A stretch of 64,000 nt of DNA from Stramonita haemastoma (GCA_030674155.1 CM060326.1:14032164-14096163), one strand, 5' to 3'; numbered from the stretch's first letter, positions 27,084-39,428 are shown. Notes: generated from the letters alone by a model not told the origin. A program made the numbers and translations.

Positions 27084-27151
<68 letters not shown>
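26690..27151. repeat. Three long (CT)n microsatellites
   Basis: (CT)n at 26690-26768, 26875-26963 and 27087-27151. The first two are separated by a LINE-like 3' tail and the third is followed by a SINE family 1 tail. Confidence 0.95.
26768..26875 (+). mobile_element. Non-LTR retrotransposon 3' end with (ATTC)n tail, copy 1
   Basis: CTAATCAGGGCAAGGGCCGG, GTTACCCTTGAAAAATAAAG and an (ATTC/GTTC)n tail. The same 3' end is at 27488-27605. Confidence 0.65.
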
Positions 27152-27153
<2 letters not shown>

Positions 27154-27155
<2 letters not shown>

Positions 27156-27212
27156 GCTTATCTATTATCCTCGAATAAAAGAATTTGCCTTGCCTTGCCT
27201 TGCCTTGCCTTG
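27154..27212 (+). mobile_element. SINE family 1 3' tail followed by (CCTTG)n
   Basis: CTTATCTATTATCCTCGAAT then AAAAGAATTTG and five CCTTG units; the upstream side is (CT)n. Confidence 0.6.
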
Positions 27213-27487
27213 CCCCCCCTCTCTCTTCTCTCTTCTTTGATTTAATTATAACCAGTGTATCTGTCTTGACATGAATATTAGTGTTAGTTAGGGATTATGT
27301 CTTTGTTGAATGCATGTCTATCTCTTTTGTTTAAATAATTATCAATGTACCCAGTGGGGATTATGCATTTGTTGAGTGTATACCTATCTCCTTTTTTTTT
27401 TTTAAAGCATAGGTTGAACTTTTATTGTTGGTAATGGTGATTTTGTTTTTCTTTTGTTTTTGTTGTTGTTTATTTTGTTTTTGTTTT

Positions 27488-27605
27488 GCTATACCCTGAT
27501 CAGGGCAAGGGCCAGATGAAATAAAGTATGTGAATACTCACTCTGTTACCCTTGAAAAATAAAGGTTATTCATTCATTCCTTAATTCATATTCATCATTC
27601 TTTAT
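27488..27605 (+). mobile_element. Non-LTR retrotransposon 3' end with (ATTC)n tail, copy 2
   Basis: CCTGATCAGGGCAAGGGCCA and TTACCCTTGAAAAATAAAGG with an ATTC-rich tail; about 85-90% like copy 1 by eye. Confidence 0.65.
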
Positions 27606-28028
27606 TCATTCTCTCTTATTTCATTAGGTCCCAGCGCTATCACTTATGCTTTTTTTTTTTTTTAAAGGAAGACTGACAATATATTTTCTTTTTAAACGTT
27701 TCACTATATTTTGCCTGCATTGCTTTGTTCTGGTAAGGAGGTAGCGAGATTATGAACACTCTGGTAGGTCAAGGACAATTATAAGTATTATGCGTTCTGC
27801 TGTGCTGTTTGCCTAAATGACATTTTTCGTGTGTGTGTGGTGGTGGGTGGGGGGGGGGGGGGTATAATGTAAGTATGATGAGTATGTTTGTGTGTTGTGT
27901 TTTATATATATTATACTTTATATATATATATATATTTATGTTATTATTTATATTATTATATATTTATTTATTTTTATCTTTTTCTTCCTTTTTATCTGTT
28001 TTCATCTCACACCCCCTTACTTCTTCAT

Positions 28029-28032
<4 letters not shown>

Positions 28033-28118
<86 letters not shown>
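28033..28118. repeat. (AG)n microsatellite
   Basis: 86 bases of pure AG. Confidence 0.97.
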
Positions 28119-28123
<5 letters not shown>

Positions 28124-28157
28124 TTAAATCAAATTCAAATTTAACTCTTTTATTTCG

Positions 28158-28264
28158 AGGCCATTGTAAGCCGGTGGGAACGGTGACAACATTTACAAAA
28201 CTGCATACACACGGGGACTAAATGTAAAAAAAAAAGCGTAGGAGTACTTATTCCACTATCCTCG

Positions 28265-28268
<4 letters not shown>
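28158..28268 (+). mobile_element. SINE family 1, core and 3' end
   Basis: From GGCCATTGTAAGCCGGTGGG to CCACTATCCTCGAAA, running directly into (AC)n. A short minus-orientation tail (CTTTTATTTCGAGG) abuts its 5' side, giving a small inverted chimera. Confidence 0.8.

Positions 28269-28321
<53 letters not shown>
28266..28321. repeat. (AC)n microsatellite at SINE 3' end
   Basis: Pure AC starting directly at the SINE tail. Confidence 0.97.
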
Positions 28322-28324
<3 letters not shown>

Positions 28325-28739
28325 CTAAGCTGATAGACTGTTTTTGGCGTCGATAGAGGCCAATGTCCTTCACCGAAAAACTCGAGCAAGGTCATATTTA
28401 GTGGGGTATAAAAATAGATTGTGTGCTATGTCGAAGGTCTTCGGTACGGGGCCTTAGATCAAATCGGTCGAAGAAACTGGGAGAGGCTAGATTGAGACAA
28501 GGGAAATAACTTTTGCATGAACATAATACAGTCTTAGAAGGATTACTACCCTTGTTAGACATCGGCAGACGCAAAGGTGGGCTAGCTGTTTTAAATTGAA
28601 ACTAAAACAATAATGATTGCAATCTTGATTGCTGATGACGATCTAGATCGCTTTGGTTTTTCCATGTACACAAGTATGGGTTGTCTTTTTTTTTTTTTTT
28701 AAAGAAAGAAATTTACTTGAATGGGTATGGTCTTTTCAA
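28322..28739. other. Unique intergenic sequence
   Basis: No repeat or gene recognised. Confidence 0.4.
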
Positions 28740-28757
28740 TGTGTGTGTGTGGTGTTG

Positions 28758-28817
<60 letters not shown>
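28740..28817. repeat. (GT)n microsatellite, left of a full-length SINE
   Basis: GT tract that continues on the other side of the SINE at 29150. Confidence 0.95.
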
Positions 28818-28819
<2 letters not shown>

Positions 28820-29147
28820 ATTCTTTTATTTCCAGGATAATGGAGCAAGCATTCATGTGCCTTTTTACATCCAGTCCCGATGTGTATGCAGCTTTGTAAA
28901 TCTTGTCATCTGTTCCCGACGGCACACAATGGCCTCCTCTAACAAAAAGCGGAACAGGATTTAATGTGGACGCAAGATGTTCTGCGTGCGTTCGCACACG
29001 GGGCCTCGGTTTTTAGTCTCATCCGAAGGACTTTTGGGGAGAGTGGAGTCAGCACTGATGTTTACTCCAGGGGAAAAATCCCTTAAGAACGGGAATCGAA
29101 CCCGGGTCGTCAAATTGCGAGCGCAATGCTCTGACCCCTAGGCTATC

Positions 29148-29149
<2 letters not shown>
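28818..29149 (-). mobile_element. SINE family 1, full-length copy inside a (GT)n array
   Basis: Minus strand: head GGGATAGCCTAGGGGTCAGA with A box, B box GGTTCGATTCCCG, body, and tail AAATAAAAGAATAAA. Both flanks are GT/AC microsatellite, which looks like insertion into a pre-existing array. Confidence 0.9.
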
Positions 29150-29227
<78 letters not shown>

Positions 29228-29465
29228 TGCTGGCATTCGTGCGTGTGTGTATGCGTGCGTGTGTGTATGCGTGCGTGTGCGCAGTGCGTGCGTACGTGCA
29301 TGTGTGCGTGCGTGTGTATGTGTGTTGTGTGTTGCGTGCGTGTGTGTGTGTGTGTGTGGTGTGTGTGTGTGTGTGCGTGGCGCAGTGTGCGTGCTCGTAT
29401 TCATGCTTGCAATTGTGTGTGCGTGTGTGCATACATGTGTGTGCGTGTGTTTGTGTGTGTATGTA
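29150..29465. repeat. (GT)n microsatellite with GCGT interruptions
   Basis: About 70 bases pure, then degenerate GTGCGTGC units. Confidence 0.95.
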
Positions 29466-29495
29466 AATGTGCTTATTTATTTGTTTTTCTTTTTT

Positions 29496-29636
29496 TCTTT
29501 TATTTGGAAGACAATGACAAGCACCCATGTGCTTTTATACATGCAGTCCCCGTGTGCATGCAGTTATATACATTTTGTTATCCATTCTGACCGGCACACA
29601 ATGGCCTACTCTTTGCAAAACCAGAACAGGTTTTAT
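29496..29636 (-). mobile_element. SINE family 1, 5'-truncated copy
   Basis: Includes ATGCAGTCCCCGTGTGCATG and CCGGCACACAATGGCCTACT. Confidence 0.8.
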
Positions 29637-29659
29637 TGTGTGCACAATTTTTCTTTTTA

Positions 29660-30020
29660 TTATTTATTTTTTTATCGAGGATAATGGAATAAGCATTCAT
29701 ATGCTTTTTTTTTTTTTTTACATCCAGTCTCCGTGTGTATGTAGCTTTTGTAAATGTCATCTGTTCCCACCGGCATGCAATGGCCTACCTCTTACGAAAA
29801 GCGGAACAGAATTTAACGTGGGCGAAAGATGTTCTGCATGCGTTCGCACACGGGGCCTCAGTTTATAGTCTTATCCGGAGGACTTTTGGGGAGAGTGGAG
29901 TCAGCACTGATGTTAACTCCAGGGGGGGGGGGGGGGGGGGGGAACCCTCGATGGAGATTCGAACCTGGGTCAGCAGATAACGAGCGCAATGCACAATGCT
30001 CTAACCAACAGGCTATTTCG
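29660..30020 (-). mobile_element. SINE family 1, full-length copy with internal poly-G
   Basis: Minus-strand full-length element with a degenerate head (GAAATAGCCTGTTGGTTAGA) and B box GGTTCGAATCTCC. A 22-base poly-G run at about 29921-29942 sits where the reference copy has a short loop. Confidence 0.85.
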
Positions 30021-30029
30021 TCTCCCTGA

Positions 30030-30150
30030 ACGTGCACACACACAGACGTGTGTTGTGTGTGTGCGTGCGTGCGTTGTGTGTGTGTGTGTGTGTGCGTGTG
30101 TGTGTGTGTGTGGTGTGTCCGCGCGTGTGCGTGCGTGCGCGGCGCGCGCG
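30030..30150. repeat. (GT)n / GCGC microsatellite
   Basis: GT with GCGTGCGTGC and CGCGCGCG interruptions. Confidence 0.9.
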
Positions 30151-30369
30151 TGTGCATTTGTCATACTGGCGTGCTTATGCCAGCGTGCATATGTGGATAT
30201 GTCGTGGGTGCATATGTGTGGCTTTTTTACCACTAAAAACTTTTATTTTTTAAAAGAAATCAGAGACAGCCAGACGACAGGCAAACCAGACTGCCAAACA
30301 TACAAATCAACACCCAGTCTTGTGCACAACAATTGGTTTTATTTCCGAAAGCCTGAGAGGCACAAACAG

Positions 30370-30485
<116 letters not shown>

Positions 30486-30679
30486 TATAACACACACATT
30501 TTTATACTGAGAATCACAATCAGAGAATGTGTGTGTGTTTTTTTCTTCTTTTTTTTATAATCTTTTTTTTGGTTTTTTTAGTTTAGAAATAAATAGGCAG
30601 AAAAGTTCACTCGTCCAGTTAAGTGTTCACCAAACGTAAATAGAATTTTTGTTTGTCTAGTGTAGAACAAACAGGTGAC

Positions 30680-31401
30680 AGACAGTTCGAGCTTGTGTTT
30701 TTCAAAAAACCCCACAGCAACAATATTATTATTAACAACAACAATAAACAGTAACATCAATAATAAAGACAATAAAAAAAAACACGACAACGATAATGTT
30801 TATAACAACAACAACAAAACAATAAATAGGGTGACGATAACAAAAAAAAAACCCAACAAAAACAATAAGAATAGTAAAGATGATATACTGATAATAAATG
30901 ATACGATAGCAATATTACCGCAAACTGTAATAACAATAATAAACTAACAAGATGATGACAAGGTGATGGATGAGATGATGATGATGATGATGATGGTATA
31001 AATGATGATGGATAAAGAGAATAGTATTAAGCGATGGCGGTAACAACAACAAATTGATGATAATGGATGATGATGATGATGATGATAACACTAGCAACAA
31101 TGATGAAATGAAAAAAAAAGATAGTAGCAACAGTGCATTAATTGGCACATAGATGAAGAATCATCACAGAGAGGAGAATTTCACATACTTTGTCAACCAG
31201 CGAACAACCAAAAAAAAACCCAAAAAACAACCAAACCGCACGACCAAAAAAAACCCAAACAACAAAAAACAACCCAACAATAAACAAACCAAAAGACAAC
31301 AAACACCCCCCTCCCACACACACACACACCGTTATATAAATGGTATAAAACAACTGCAGGTCACAAAGATTCTGAATAATGCTGATGATGAAGATAATGA
31401 T

Positions 31402-31444
<43 letters not shown>

Positions 31445-31530
31445 GATGATGATGAAGATGATGATGATAATAGTAATAATAGTATAAAGTAATCATATCA
31501 TCATCATCATCATCATCATCTGCATGGTGA
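30680..31530. repeat. Trinucleotide-rich region (AAC, GAT, TAC)
   Basis: Degenerate AAC/AAT, GATGAT and a pure (CTA)n at 31403-31443 followed by (GAT)n; no coding signal. Confidence 0.8.
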
Positions 31531-31578
31531 TACCCCCAACCCCCATAAATGAACCGAAGGTAAACATAAAAAATGCAT

Positions 31579-31579
<1 letters not shown>

Positions 31580-31640
<61 letters not shown>
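31580..31640. repeat. (AC)n microsatellite
   Basis: Two AC blocks split by CACCAC. Confidence 0.95.
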
Positions 31641-31643
<3 letters not shown>

Positions 31644-31753
31644 CTGTAGCAATGCTGGTCAATAGGGTTGTTGTATTTATAAGCCAATTATCGAAGCCCA
31701 AAGTATCATCAACAACTGTAAACACTATAACAGCTTCCTATAATTATAAAAGT

Positions 31754-32054
31754 GGGGCGGGATAGCTTTGTGGTCAGAGCACTCGCTTTCCCCCCAAGTC
31801 AAGTTAAGCATCGTCGAGCGTGGTAACCAGTTGGATGGGTGACCGTTTGCACGCCTTGGCTTCAGTACAGTCCCCCTCTCTCAGTTCCCCCAGCTGTAAT
31901 TAGGTACCTGCCCTCTTTAAGGTCAGGGAAGGTAAAGCAGCGAGGGAGAGGAGATGAGCGCCGCCCTCAACATGCTGGCCCCTAGAGAAGCTGAGGTCTC
32001 TGATGCCTCGCTCCTCTACGACCGCCTAGATTGTGGGACACCTTTACCTTTAAT
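31754..32054 (+). mobile_element. SINE family 2, full-length copy 3
   Basis: Head GGGATAGCTTTGTGGTCAGA; 5S-like segment at 31801-31846 (AAGTTAAGCA, then TGGTAACCAGTTGGATGGGT and GACCG); body GGTACCTGCCCTCTTTAAGG; end GGGACACCTTTACC then (AT)n. Confidence 0.88.
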
Positions 32055-32057
32055 ATA

Positions 32058-32099
<42 letters not shown>

Positions 32100-32165
32100 A
32101 TATCGCTTTGATTTGTGTACTCTACAAGATTCAGCGCTATATAAATCCCAGATATTATTATTATT
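32053..32165 (+). mobile_element. (AT)n followed by an AGCGCTATATAAAT-type 3' tail
   Basis: (AT)n at 32053-32101, then CAGCGCTATATAAATCCCAG with (ATT)n. Confidence 0.6.
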
Positions 32166-32289
32166 ACAATCGGTCATTGCTCATGATTGTCCTCCATTGT
32201 TGAATAAAAATGCACAGTGTTCATCACAGGCACACGGTGTGTTTACACTGCAACTGTGTCGTGCATGTTTAATGCCTTGGTGGCTGTGT

Positions 32290-32292
<3 letters not shown>

Positions 32293-32339
<47 letters not shown>

Positions 32340-32350
32340 TATTATAAAAA
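32293..32350. repeat. (AT)n microsatellite
   Basis: AT tract with one phase break. Confidence 0.95.
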
Positions 32351-32701
32351 TATAAAAGTCATTCATGTGCATGTTTGAGCATGTAAGTTCCACGTGTGTG
32401 TGTGTGTTATGCATGTATGTACGCATGCATGCATGTATGTGTAACAGAGTGGACATACTTGATGTCCCATCTCTGCACAGTTTCGCAGGTGGGTACAGCT
32501 AGCCATTAGGACGTGACCTCTAAAAAGAGGTTGCGTAAAATCTACCGTTCATCATGAAGGCAAAGAGTATGCAATGGAGGGCTTCCGAACCCCACCAAGG
32601 AAACAGCATCGCACAATTCGCAGGTGTGTCCAGATTTAGTAACACAACGCTGCGACAGGGCTCTGATCGCATGGGAGGCAATCTACTTACCACCCCATCG
32701 C

Positions 32702-32702
<1 letters not shown>

Positions 32703-32732
<30 letters not shown>

Positions 32733-32810
32733 TGTGTATGTATGTATGTATGTATGTATTATGTATGTATGTATGTATGTATGTATGCATGCATGCATGC
32801 ATGCATGCAT
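32703..32810. repeat. (TATG)n / (CATG)n microsatellite
   Basis: About 20 TATG units changing into GCATGCATGC. Confidence 0.95.
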
Positions 32811-33194
32811 GTGTGTGCGCATACGCGTGTGTATGTGATAGCGTACGCGTGCATGCCAGCTGGCATATATGTATGTCTGCCTATAAAAAAAATTATGTAC
32901 CTTAAAGCACTTTTCTTTCCACCTATCTTTCTAAACCAGCAGCAGGCAGTTCCATTGCTTCAGTGTTCAGTGCCTATAACCCGTCCCCTTCCTCGTGTGT
33001 ATGCATGTTGGAAAAACTGAGGGAAAGCTGAATAACTGTTTCCAAAATACATCTAGCACTACGACATAAGCACTTACCCTGGCTAAAAGTTTAGTCAGTT
33101 AGGTTTCAATACGTTACACGGAATAACAATTTAGGCAGCTCCACTTTAATGAACATGCGACACAGAACAATCAGTCACTAACAAAAGCGACGTG

Positions 33195-33392
33195 CAAGAA
33201 CATCTCGCGCACACAGTTAAAACCTCTTCCACTTTTCGGAAGAGTAGGTAGGTCCCTGTATGACGCGGTGAGAACGCGTGACGAAATTTATTTAAAAAAA
33301 ACAAACAAATACAAACAACAACTGTATATAGGGCCTACGTGGGGGTGTTTGGGTGTAACAAAGCTGATGTGACTATTCCATTATCCTCGAAA
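33195..33392 (+). mobile_element. SINE family 1, diverged 5'-truncated copy
   Basis: AACATCTCGCGCACACAG, TTCGGAAGAGTAGGTAGG and ATTCCATTATCCTCGAAATA are recognisable; the middle is disrupted by A-rich insertions. Confidence 0.7.
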
Positions 33393-33834
33393 TAAAAAAA
33401 CAAAAAACAAAAAAACAAAAACAATAGACACTAACGTTGGTATGCTTAGAATAAACAAAAGAGACACAAAATTGTGTGTTGGTATGCTATGAAATTTCAC
33501 GTAGGATTGCCATCCTCCTCGACAAACTCCTAGCTAAACAATCTTCGCTGATGGTAAAGGATTAAAAAAACCCAAAAAACCCCAAGAAACCCCCCCCAAA
33601 AAAATCCCTGAAGACGTAATGTGACTGCCTTTATTGGAAAAGGGTTTCAAAACTGCCGTTCCTGATATTAATTTCTCACTTGCTGTATACTTTTATGGCC
33701 TCACACAGTGGGAGGAGTGAGATGGATTGCATTGTGTGTGAGACTCCTTAAGGTATAGTAAAGTGTTGAAGCTCAGCAAGAAAACACAATAACAACGCAG
33801 ACGTTTAAGACTTACTACAGAGAGATAGATGACT

Positions 33835-33921
33835 ACACAGACAGACAGACAGACAGACAGACGAGAGACAGAGAGAGAGAGAGAGACGAGAGACAGAGAG
33901 AGAGAGAGAGAGAAGAGAGAC

Positions 33922-33972
<51 letters not shown>

Positions 33973-34100
33973 GAAGAAGAGAGGAGAGGAGAGGAGAGAG
34001 AGAGAGAGAGAAGAAGAGAAGAGAGAGAGAGAGGAGAGGAAGAGAGAGAGAGAAGAGAGAAAGCGAAAGAGAAAAGAAAGAGAAAGAGAGGCACAGAGAC
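33835..34100. repeat. (CAGA)n and degenerate (AG)n microsatellite
   Basis: Pure CAGA at 33838-33862, then AG with GAA/GAC interruptions. A tiny SINE family 1 remnant (TTTCGCAAGAGTAAGCCAT) lies at 34324-34342. Confidence 0.9.
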
Positions 34101-34548
34101 AGGACTTGTGTGAATAAAAGGCCAAAGCCATAATTATTACTAAAGCAATGAACACAGAATGAAATATTACACCGTGATTCACGAAAGACATCAGTAAAAA
34201 AACAAAAAAAAACACCCACAAAACAAAAAAAAAAACCCAAGCAAAAAACCCTACACCAAAACCAAAAGCCAAGTAACAACAAACCCAACACAAACCCGCA
34301 AATAGCATGCAATGAAACACTCTATTTCGCAAGAGTAAGCCATACTTGACGTGGCAGTAAAAAGAACAAGAAAAGCAACAATACCCCCCCCCCCCTCCCC
34401 TCCCTCCTCCAAAACAAAACAAAACAAAAAAAACGAAAGCAAACAATTTCACTAGCAGATGGTTACACAGCAGAACACAGTCAGATTGTTAAGGAAAAAC
34501 ACCAGACATCTAAAAAAAACAACTGGCATTCATGAAATATATATTTTT

Positions 34549-34551
<3 letters not shown>

Positions 34552-34624
<73 letters not shown>
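34552..34624. repeat. (TA)n microsatellite
   Basis: About 73 bases pure TA. Confidence 0.97.
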
Positions 34625-34626
<2 letters not shown>

Positions 34627-34629
34627 ACC

Positions 34630-37390
34630 TTATCACACGCATCCCAGATAAGACAGTCATAATTATGTTGACAGCACAAAGAAGTCATCTTATAATTATT
34701 TTTTTTCCAGTTCCGTTACGATATACACTCACGGAATGTGATAGGGTGTTTTAACAGTGTATATAATAGTTAACCCAACTACAATGTGTACTATCAAATG
34801 TTTGGAATACAGGTAATGAACAAAGCAATGTAAACACAAGGTATGTTTGAAGCACGTTTAAAAGTATTTCTTGTGGTATTTTGTTTGGGTTTTTTTTTTG
34901 TTTGTTTCTGTCAGACAACAACAGCCCTGTAAGAAATCTTCATCTAAAGATGAAATTGATGAAAGAAAACGTTTTGCTTTTGTTATTATATTTTTAAAAA
35001 AGCCCCCACAGATGCAAACAATGAAATATTAAATACATCAGCTCTTTACAAAAAATATTTCACGCACAATTACTTTGAAAAGAAAAAAAAGCAAGTTAAG
35101 TGAAACAGGTGATAATTACTATCGGTTATTTATATGCTCATTAGTAGGCCTTTTTGACAAACAAAATTACTAACCCCCCAAAACAAACAAAAAAAAACCC
35201 CACACCAAAACAACAACACCCCCCCCCAAAAAAAACTTACGTACCTTGAAAAAAAACCAACAGGAAGTTGCAAGGAATTTGTCTGATCATAAATAAACCT
35301 TTTTTTTCCCATTTCCAGAAGTTTACAATAATCTTTTCTAAACTACATTCATAAGTTAAAAATTTGACAGTCATAAAAAGAAAGCAACCGCCCCCCCCCC
35401 CCTCAAACAAACCAGAAAAATAACAACAATCCGCAAACAATGCCTTCTTTTCTAAACTACATTTATGAGTTAAAAATTTGACAGAGCAAAGAGAGCAAAA
35501 CAAAAAAAACCAACTACCCTCAGAAAAAAACCCCAAACAAACCACAACACAAAACCGACCCATGAAAACAACATCCTCACAAAAAAGCCACATTTTTTTT
35601 TTACATCCCAAACTCAAACCTCAACAAAGGCTCAGTTTCATTAATTTCTTCATCTCAATTGACAAGAAACTTCCACTCTAGACCAAATATTTATAATCAA
35701 AGTCAATCTCACAATAGCATGGGCAAAATCTTTTCCCAATAATATTACTATTTCATCAAATCAAAGGCAAGCAAATGGTGTCCATCGTGTATTTTAATCA
35801 ACAAGCCAACACACAAAGCAAAACCAAATAAACGACCAAATAAAAAACCGAACAAATGAAAGTGAAATAGGACAGTAAATAATATATCCATTCTACCTGC
35901 TATTTCCACGTATAGCATTTGATACAGTCACGCTAGTCTAAATTCTTCTTGATTACACTAATACAATACGTCATCTGAAACAAAAACAGAAATGACTTGC
36001 TTTTTATACATAAACGACACATGATTATGTGAAATCGGTTATAACAAACATACGGAATTAACATTGTTTGTGTGGAAATAAAAAAAAGATAGCTTCGTTT
36101 TCAGCGTTTTACCAATACAGTAATGACTTGAACACACAAAAGGTACGTGTCTTGTATCATAGAAGGGATTTTTTGGATTTTGTTGTTGTAAAGAGATTGA
36201 TTTGGAAAAAAAATATAACGTAGACTATTTGATTTTTTAGTTGAATACTTTTGTTTCATCGATACAAGGCATCATTTAAAGACTAAAATGTGACTTTCTA
36301 TTGTTCAAAAGCAACGCATATATCGGTGTCAACGATTTGTTTTGAACTTTTTAATGACATTTATCATTATTTCATTTGAACAACATTGGTTTTTACCAAT
36401 ATAACTCTGGACACAAAAACATAGTTTGCTTTTGTTAGAGTGACACGATTGGGACTTCTATCATTTCCTTAATCAATCGTTTAAAAACAATACCAAACTT
36501 AGTTTTTAAAGATAAGAACAAACAATTATTCGTCACACCAATATGATATACAGACTTTGAAAACAACAACAAAAAGTTGCCTTTTATCCCAAAACAACGC
36601 ACTTTGGGGGTTATCATTATTATTGATATCGATACATTCGTTGGGGAAAAAAATGATAGTATTAACTGATTCATTCAGCTGCACAGGAGTTGATTTTATG
36701 AATAAAAAAACTTATTTCTGATGCAGTTTTGATACCAGTTAAGACATTCATAAAAAATCAGTGGATAAACATTTTGTTTTTTACTAATAGTACTTGCACC
36801 TGAGAAACATTTTTTTTTTACTGCCACTGTTTATTGTCTTTTTTTAAACTGAATAGTATTTGGTTTCATCAGATACATGATTTATTTCTGGGGGAAAAAA
36901 AAACCCACCACAATATTGTCAGCGTTTCTTTTTTTTTTTTTTTTTACTTAGCAACAACATTGAGCTTTCTAATACACTACATACCATACAATACATCACA
37001 CACACACACATAAAGATAAACTTTCCATTCCTTCTTTCAAAGGAACGTGTTTGTTTTGCTTTCTTATTACAATACGATCAAAAGATTTGTTTCTGAACTT
37101 TTGATAATTTTTTTGTTTGCCCAGCAGTAGTTGACAGCACTTATTTACATAATTAACTATTCACCTTTTGCCGTTGATTCATCCAGATTTCCATTTTAAA
37201 TAATTCAGCGTTCCAAGCGAAGTGTAACAGGATTTTGATAGAGTGTCAAAATGTGTGACACAATGAACGACTGATAGCTGCGACAAAGACGAACCTCGTT
37301 TTTCTTCAGTCTGAAAACTTGGGAAGAAAAAGATGGAAAGATAACATGGAATTGAACTTGACTGATGCCACATGCAGTTTGCCCTGCTTG
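34630..37390. other. A/T-rich intergenic sequence without gene
   Basis: Contains a 38-bp direct duplication (35333-35370 and 35447-35484) and, at about 36080-36900, loosely repeated motifs (TTTTTACCAATA, TTTCATC-GATACA) suggesting an old, strongly diverged tandem array. No coding potential seen. Confidence 0.4.
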
Positions 37391-37413
37391 TAGAATGCGG
37401 GGTGTGTGTGTGT

Positions 37414-37444
<31 letters not shown>

Positions 37445-37485
37445 TATTACTCTATCCTCATGGATCCCTTTATTCATTATTTATT

Positions 37486-37632
37486 CATTCTTTTATAATT
37501 ATCGAGGATAATGGAATAAGCACTCATGTGCTCTTTAACATCCAGTCGCCGTGTGTATGCGGTTTTGTAAATTTTGTTATCTGCTCCCACCGGCACACAA
37601 GGACCTACCTACTCTTTCAAGAAGCAAACCTG
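37486..37632 (-). mobile_element. SINE family 1, 5'-truncated copy
   Basis: TATCGAGGATAATGGAATAA, CCACCGGCACACAAGGACCT. A poly-G run at about 37428-37443 after (GT)n lies just left. Confidence 0.8.
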
Positions 37633-37669
37633 ATAAACCTCGATACGAAGTGAAGTCGCTATAACACAG

Positions 37670-37808
<139 letters not shown>

Positions 37809-37811
37809 TGA

Positions 37812-37880
37812 AAGAATTTATTCATAAAAGGCCATTGACCTGTACACGAAGGGGGTTGCTGACCAATTCACTGAATAATG
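37812..37880 (-). mobile_element. Retroposon family 5, 3' end, copy 1
   Basis: Minus strand: CAACCCCCTTCGTGTACAGG, GGCCTTTTATGAATAAA then (CT)n. Shared with 42888-42945 and partly with 42652-42705. Confidence 0.6.
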
Positions 37881-38040
37881 CTAGGAATACATGGTGAACC
37901 CATAGCCGAGACCAAAACAAAAGGCAAGCAAATCCACAGGGAAGAAATGTACGACCTTACCTTACGACAAAATAATATCTCTTATTTTAAAGGCTTTGTG
38001 TACATATAGAGCTAAATTCTGATGATACTAGGACTACTAC

Positions 38041-38205
38041 ACCCTGTTCCGCTTTCGAAAGAGACAGCCATAGTGTGCCGATGGGAAGAGATGACAACAT
38101 GTACAAAACCGCATATACACAGGAACTGACCAGATGTAAAAAAAAAAAAAAAAAAGCACATGATCTGAGTGCTTAATCTATTATTCTCGAAAGAAAAGAA
38201 TAAAA
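38041..38205 (+). mobile_element. SINE family 1, 5'-truncated copy
   Basis: CCTGTTCCGCTTTCGAAAGA, AAAACCGCATATACACAGGA, tail ATTATTCTCGAAAGAAAAGA. Confidence 0.8.
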
Positions 38206-39337
38206 ATGATTTTTAAAAAAAAAGATGAAATATATACAAATTCAGTCAACATGCGACTTGGCTGTTTAATTAAAACAGCTTTGAATGCCAAAGAACATGT
38301 CGGGGCAAAAGACTGGGCTTTCTTTCAGCTTGAAAAAAGAAAAAAAACAGACGAAGCTGCTCTTTCTCCTTCAGTAGTAAAATGCGCACAGTTTGGAGGG
38401 GACCAATCTTGTCTGTTGACCACCAGCTTTGCGTACACGAAAATAATCACAACTCACACGGGCACAACACTGTGTAACACAGCAAAACAATTCGACTTGT
38501 TGACAATAATATACTGACATTGTCCATGTTCCCACATGGTCACACTCCCCACATGATTGTATGCTGACATGTTTAGATACTGCCACAAAAACCACCCCTC
38601 CCCTCACGCCCTATTTTCATATTCCCCCATTTTCATCATCCATATGTGTTTGCGATAAAAAAAAAAAAAAAGCAAGCAGCGCAGGCAGACATGTGACAGT
38701 GACTGTCGTGTAATACTTAAAGACTAGTATTTGCATCATCCTGTGCTTCTCCAAGAACAGAAAGACTAATCAAATAAAATAAAAAAAATTGCTGAGAGTT
38801 CTTGCTATTTCAACGACTTTTTTTTAAAAAAAATAAAAAGAGTAAATTAATGGAGATTAAAAAACAAAAAGATTCCACAAGAAACAACAAAAGGTACTGT
38901 TGATTTGAATCCAGTAGATAAACGGGGTTGTTGTAGACCTCTTTCATTCAGTCAGGGAATTTCTGGACCGTAAAATCCAGGCTGCACTACATGGATAGAG
39001 CGCGTGGACACAAAAGCAGTGCCACTCGTTCATTGCTCTTTTTTTTTTTTTTTCTTCCGTCCTCTCTGCATGTGTCTTGGTTTCCCTATCAAAGTTCAGG
39101 GACTTTTTCTACAGAATTGTTGCAAGGAGAAAAACTCCAATTCAGATAACGGTGCACGGGAAAGTTACATGAGTAATTTGCCATCTATTGAGAGCGCATC
39201 GGCCATAACAGTATATACACCCATGTCTGATTCATTTTCATTGATATTGTCCTCTTGTGTACTTTTGTTTTGCTCTTCCTCTTTGTATCCGTCATTCATT
39301 TATTGATATGCATGCTTTTTTGTTTCTCTATAGTTTA
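38206..39337. other. Intergenic sequence without gene
   Basis: Unique A/T-rich sequence; open frames around 38206-38600 and 39004-39306 carry no recognisable domain. Confidence 0.4.
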
Positions 39338-39400
39338 AAAGAGTCAATGGGAATAAACTATTGTGAATAATTCACAATAGTTTATTCCCATTGACTCTTT
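39338..39400. repeat. 63-bp perfect palindrome (31-bp arms, 1-base spacer)
   Basis: Arms 39338-39368 and 39370-39400 are exact reverse complements (arm begins AAAGAGTCAATGGGAATAAA). It can extrude a near loopless hairpin. Confidence 0.95.
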
Positions 39401-39428
39401 ATTCAATTCATAATTATATGAATTGAAT
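39401..39428. repeat. 28-bp inverted repeat (12-bp arms, 4-base spacer)
   Basis: ATTCAATTCATA and its reverse complement; directly adjacent to the larger palindrome. Confidence 0.9.
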
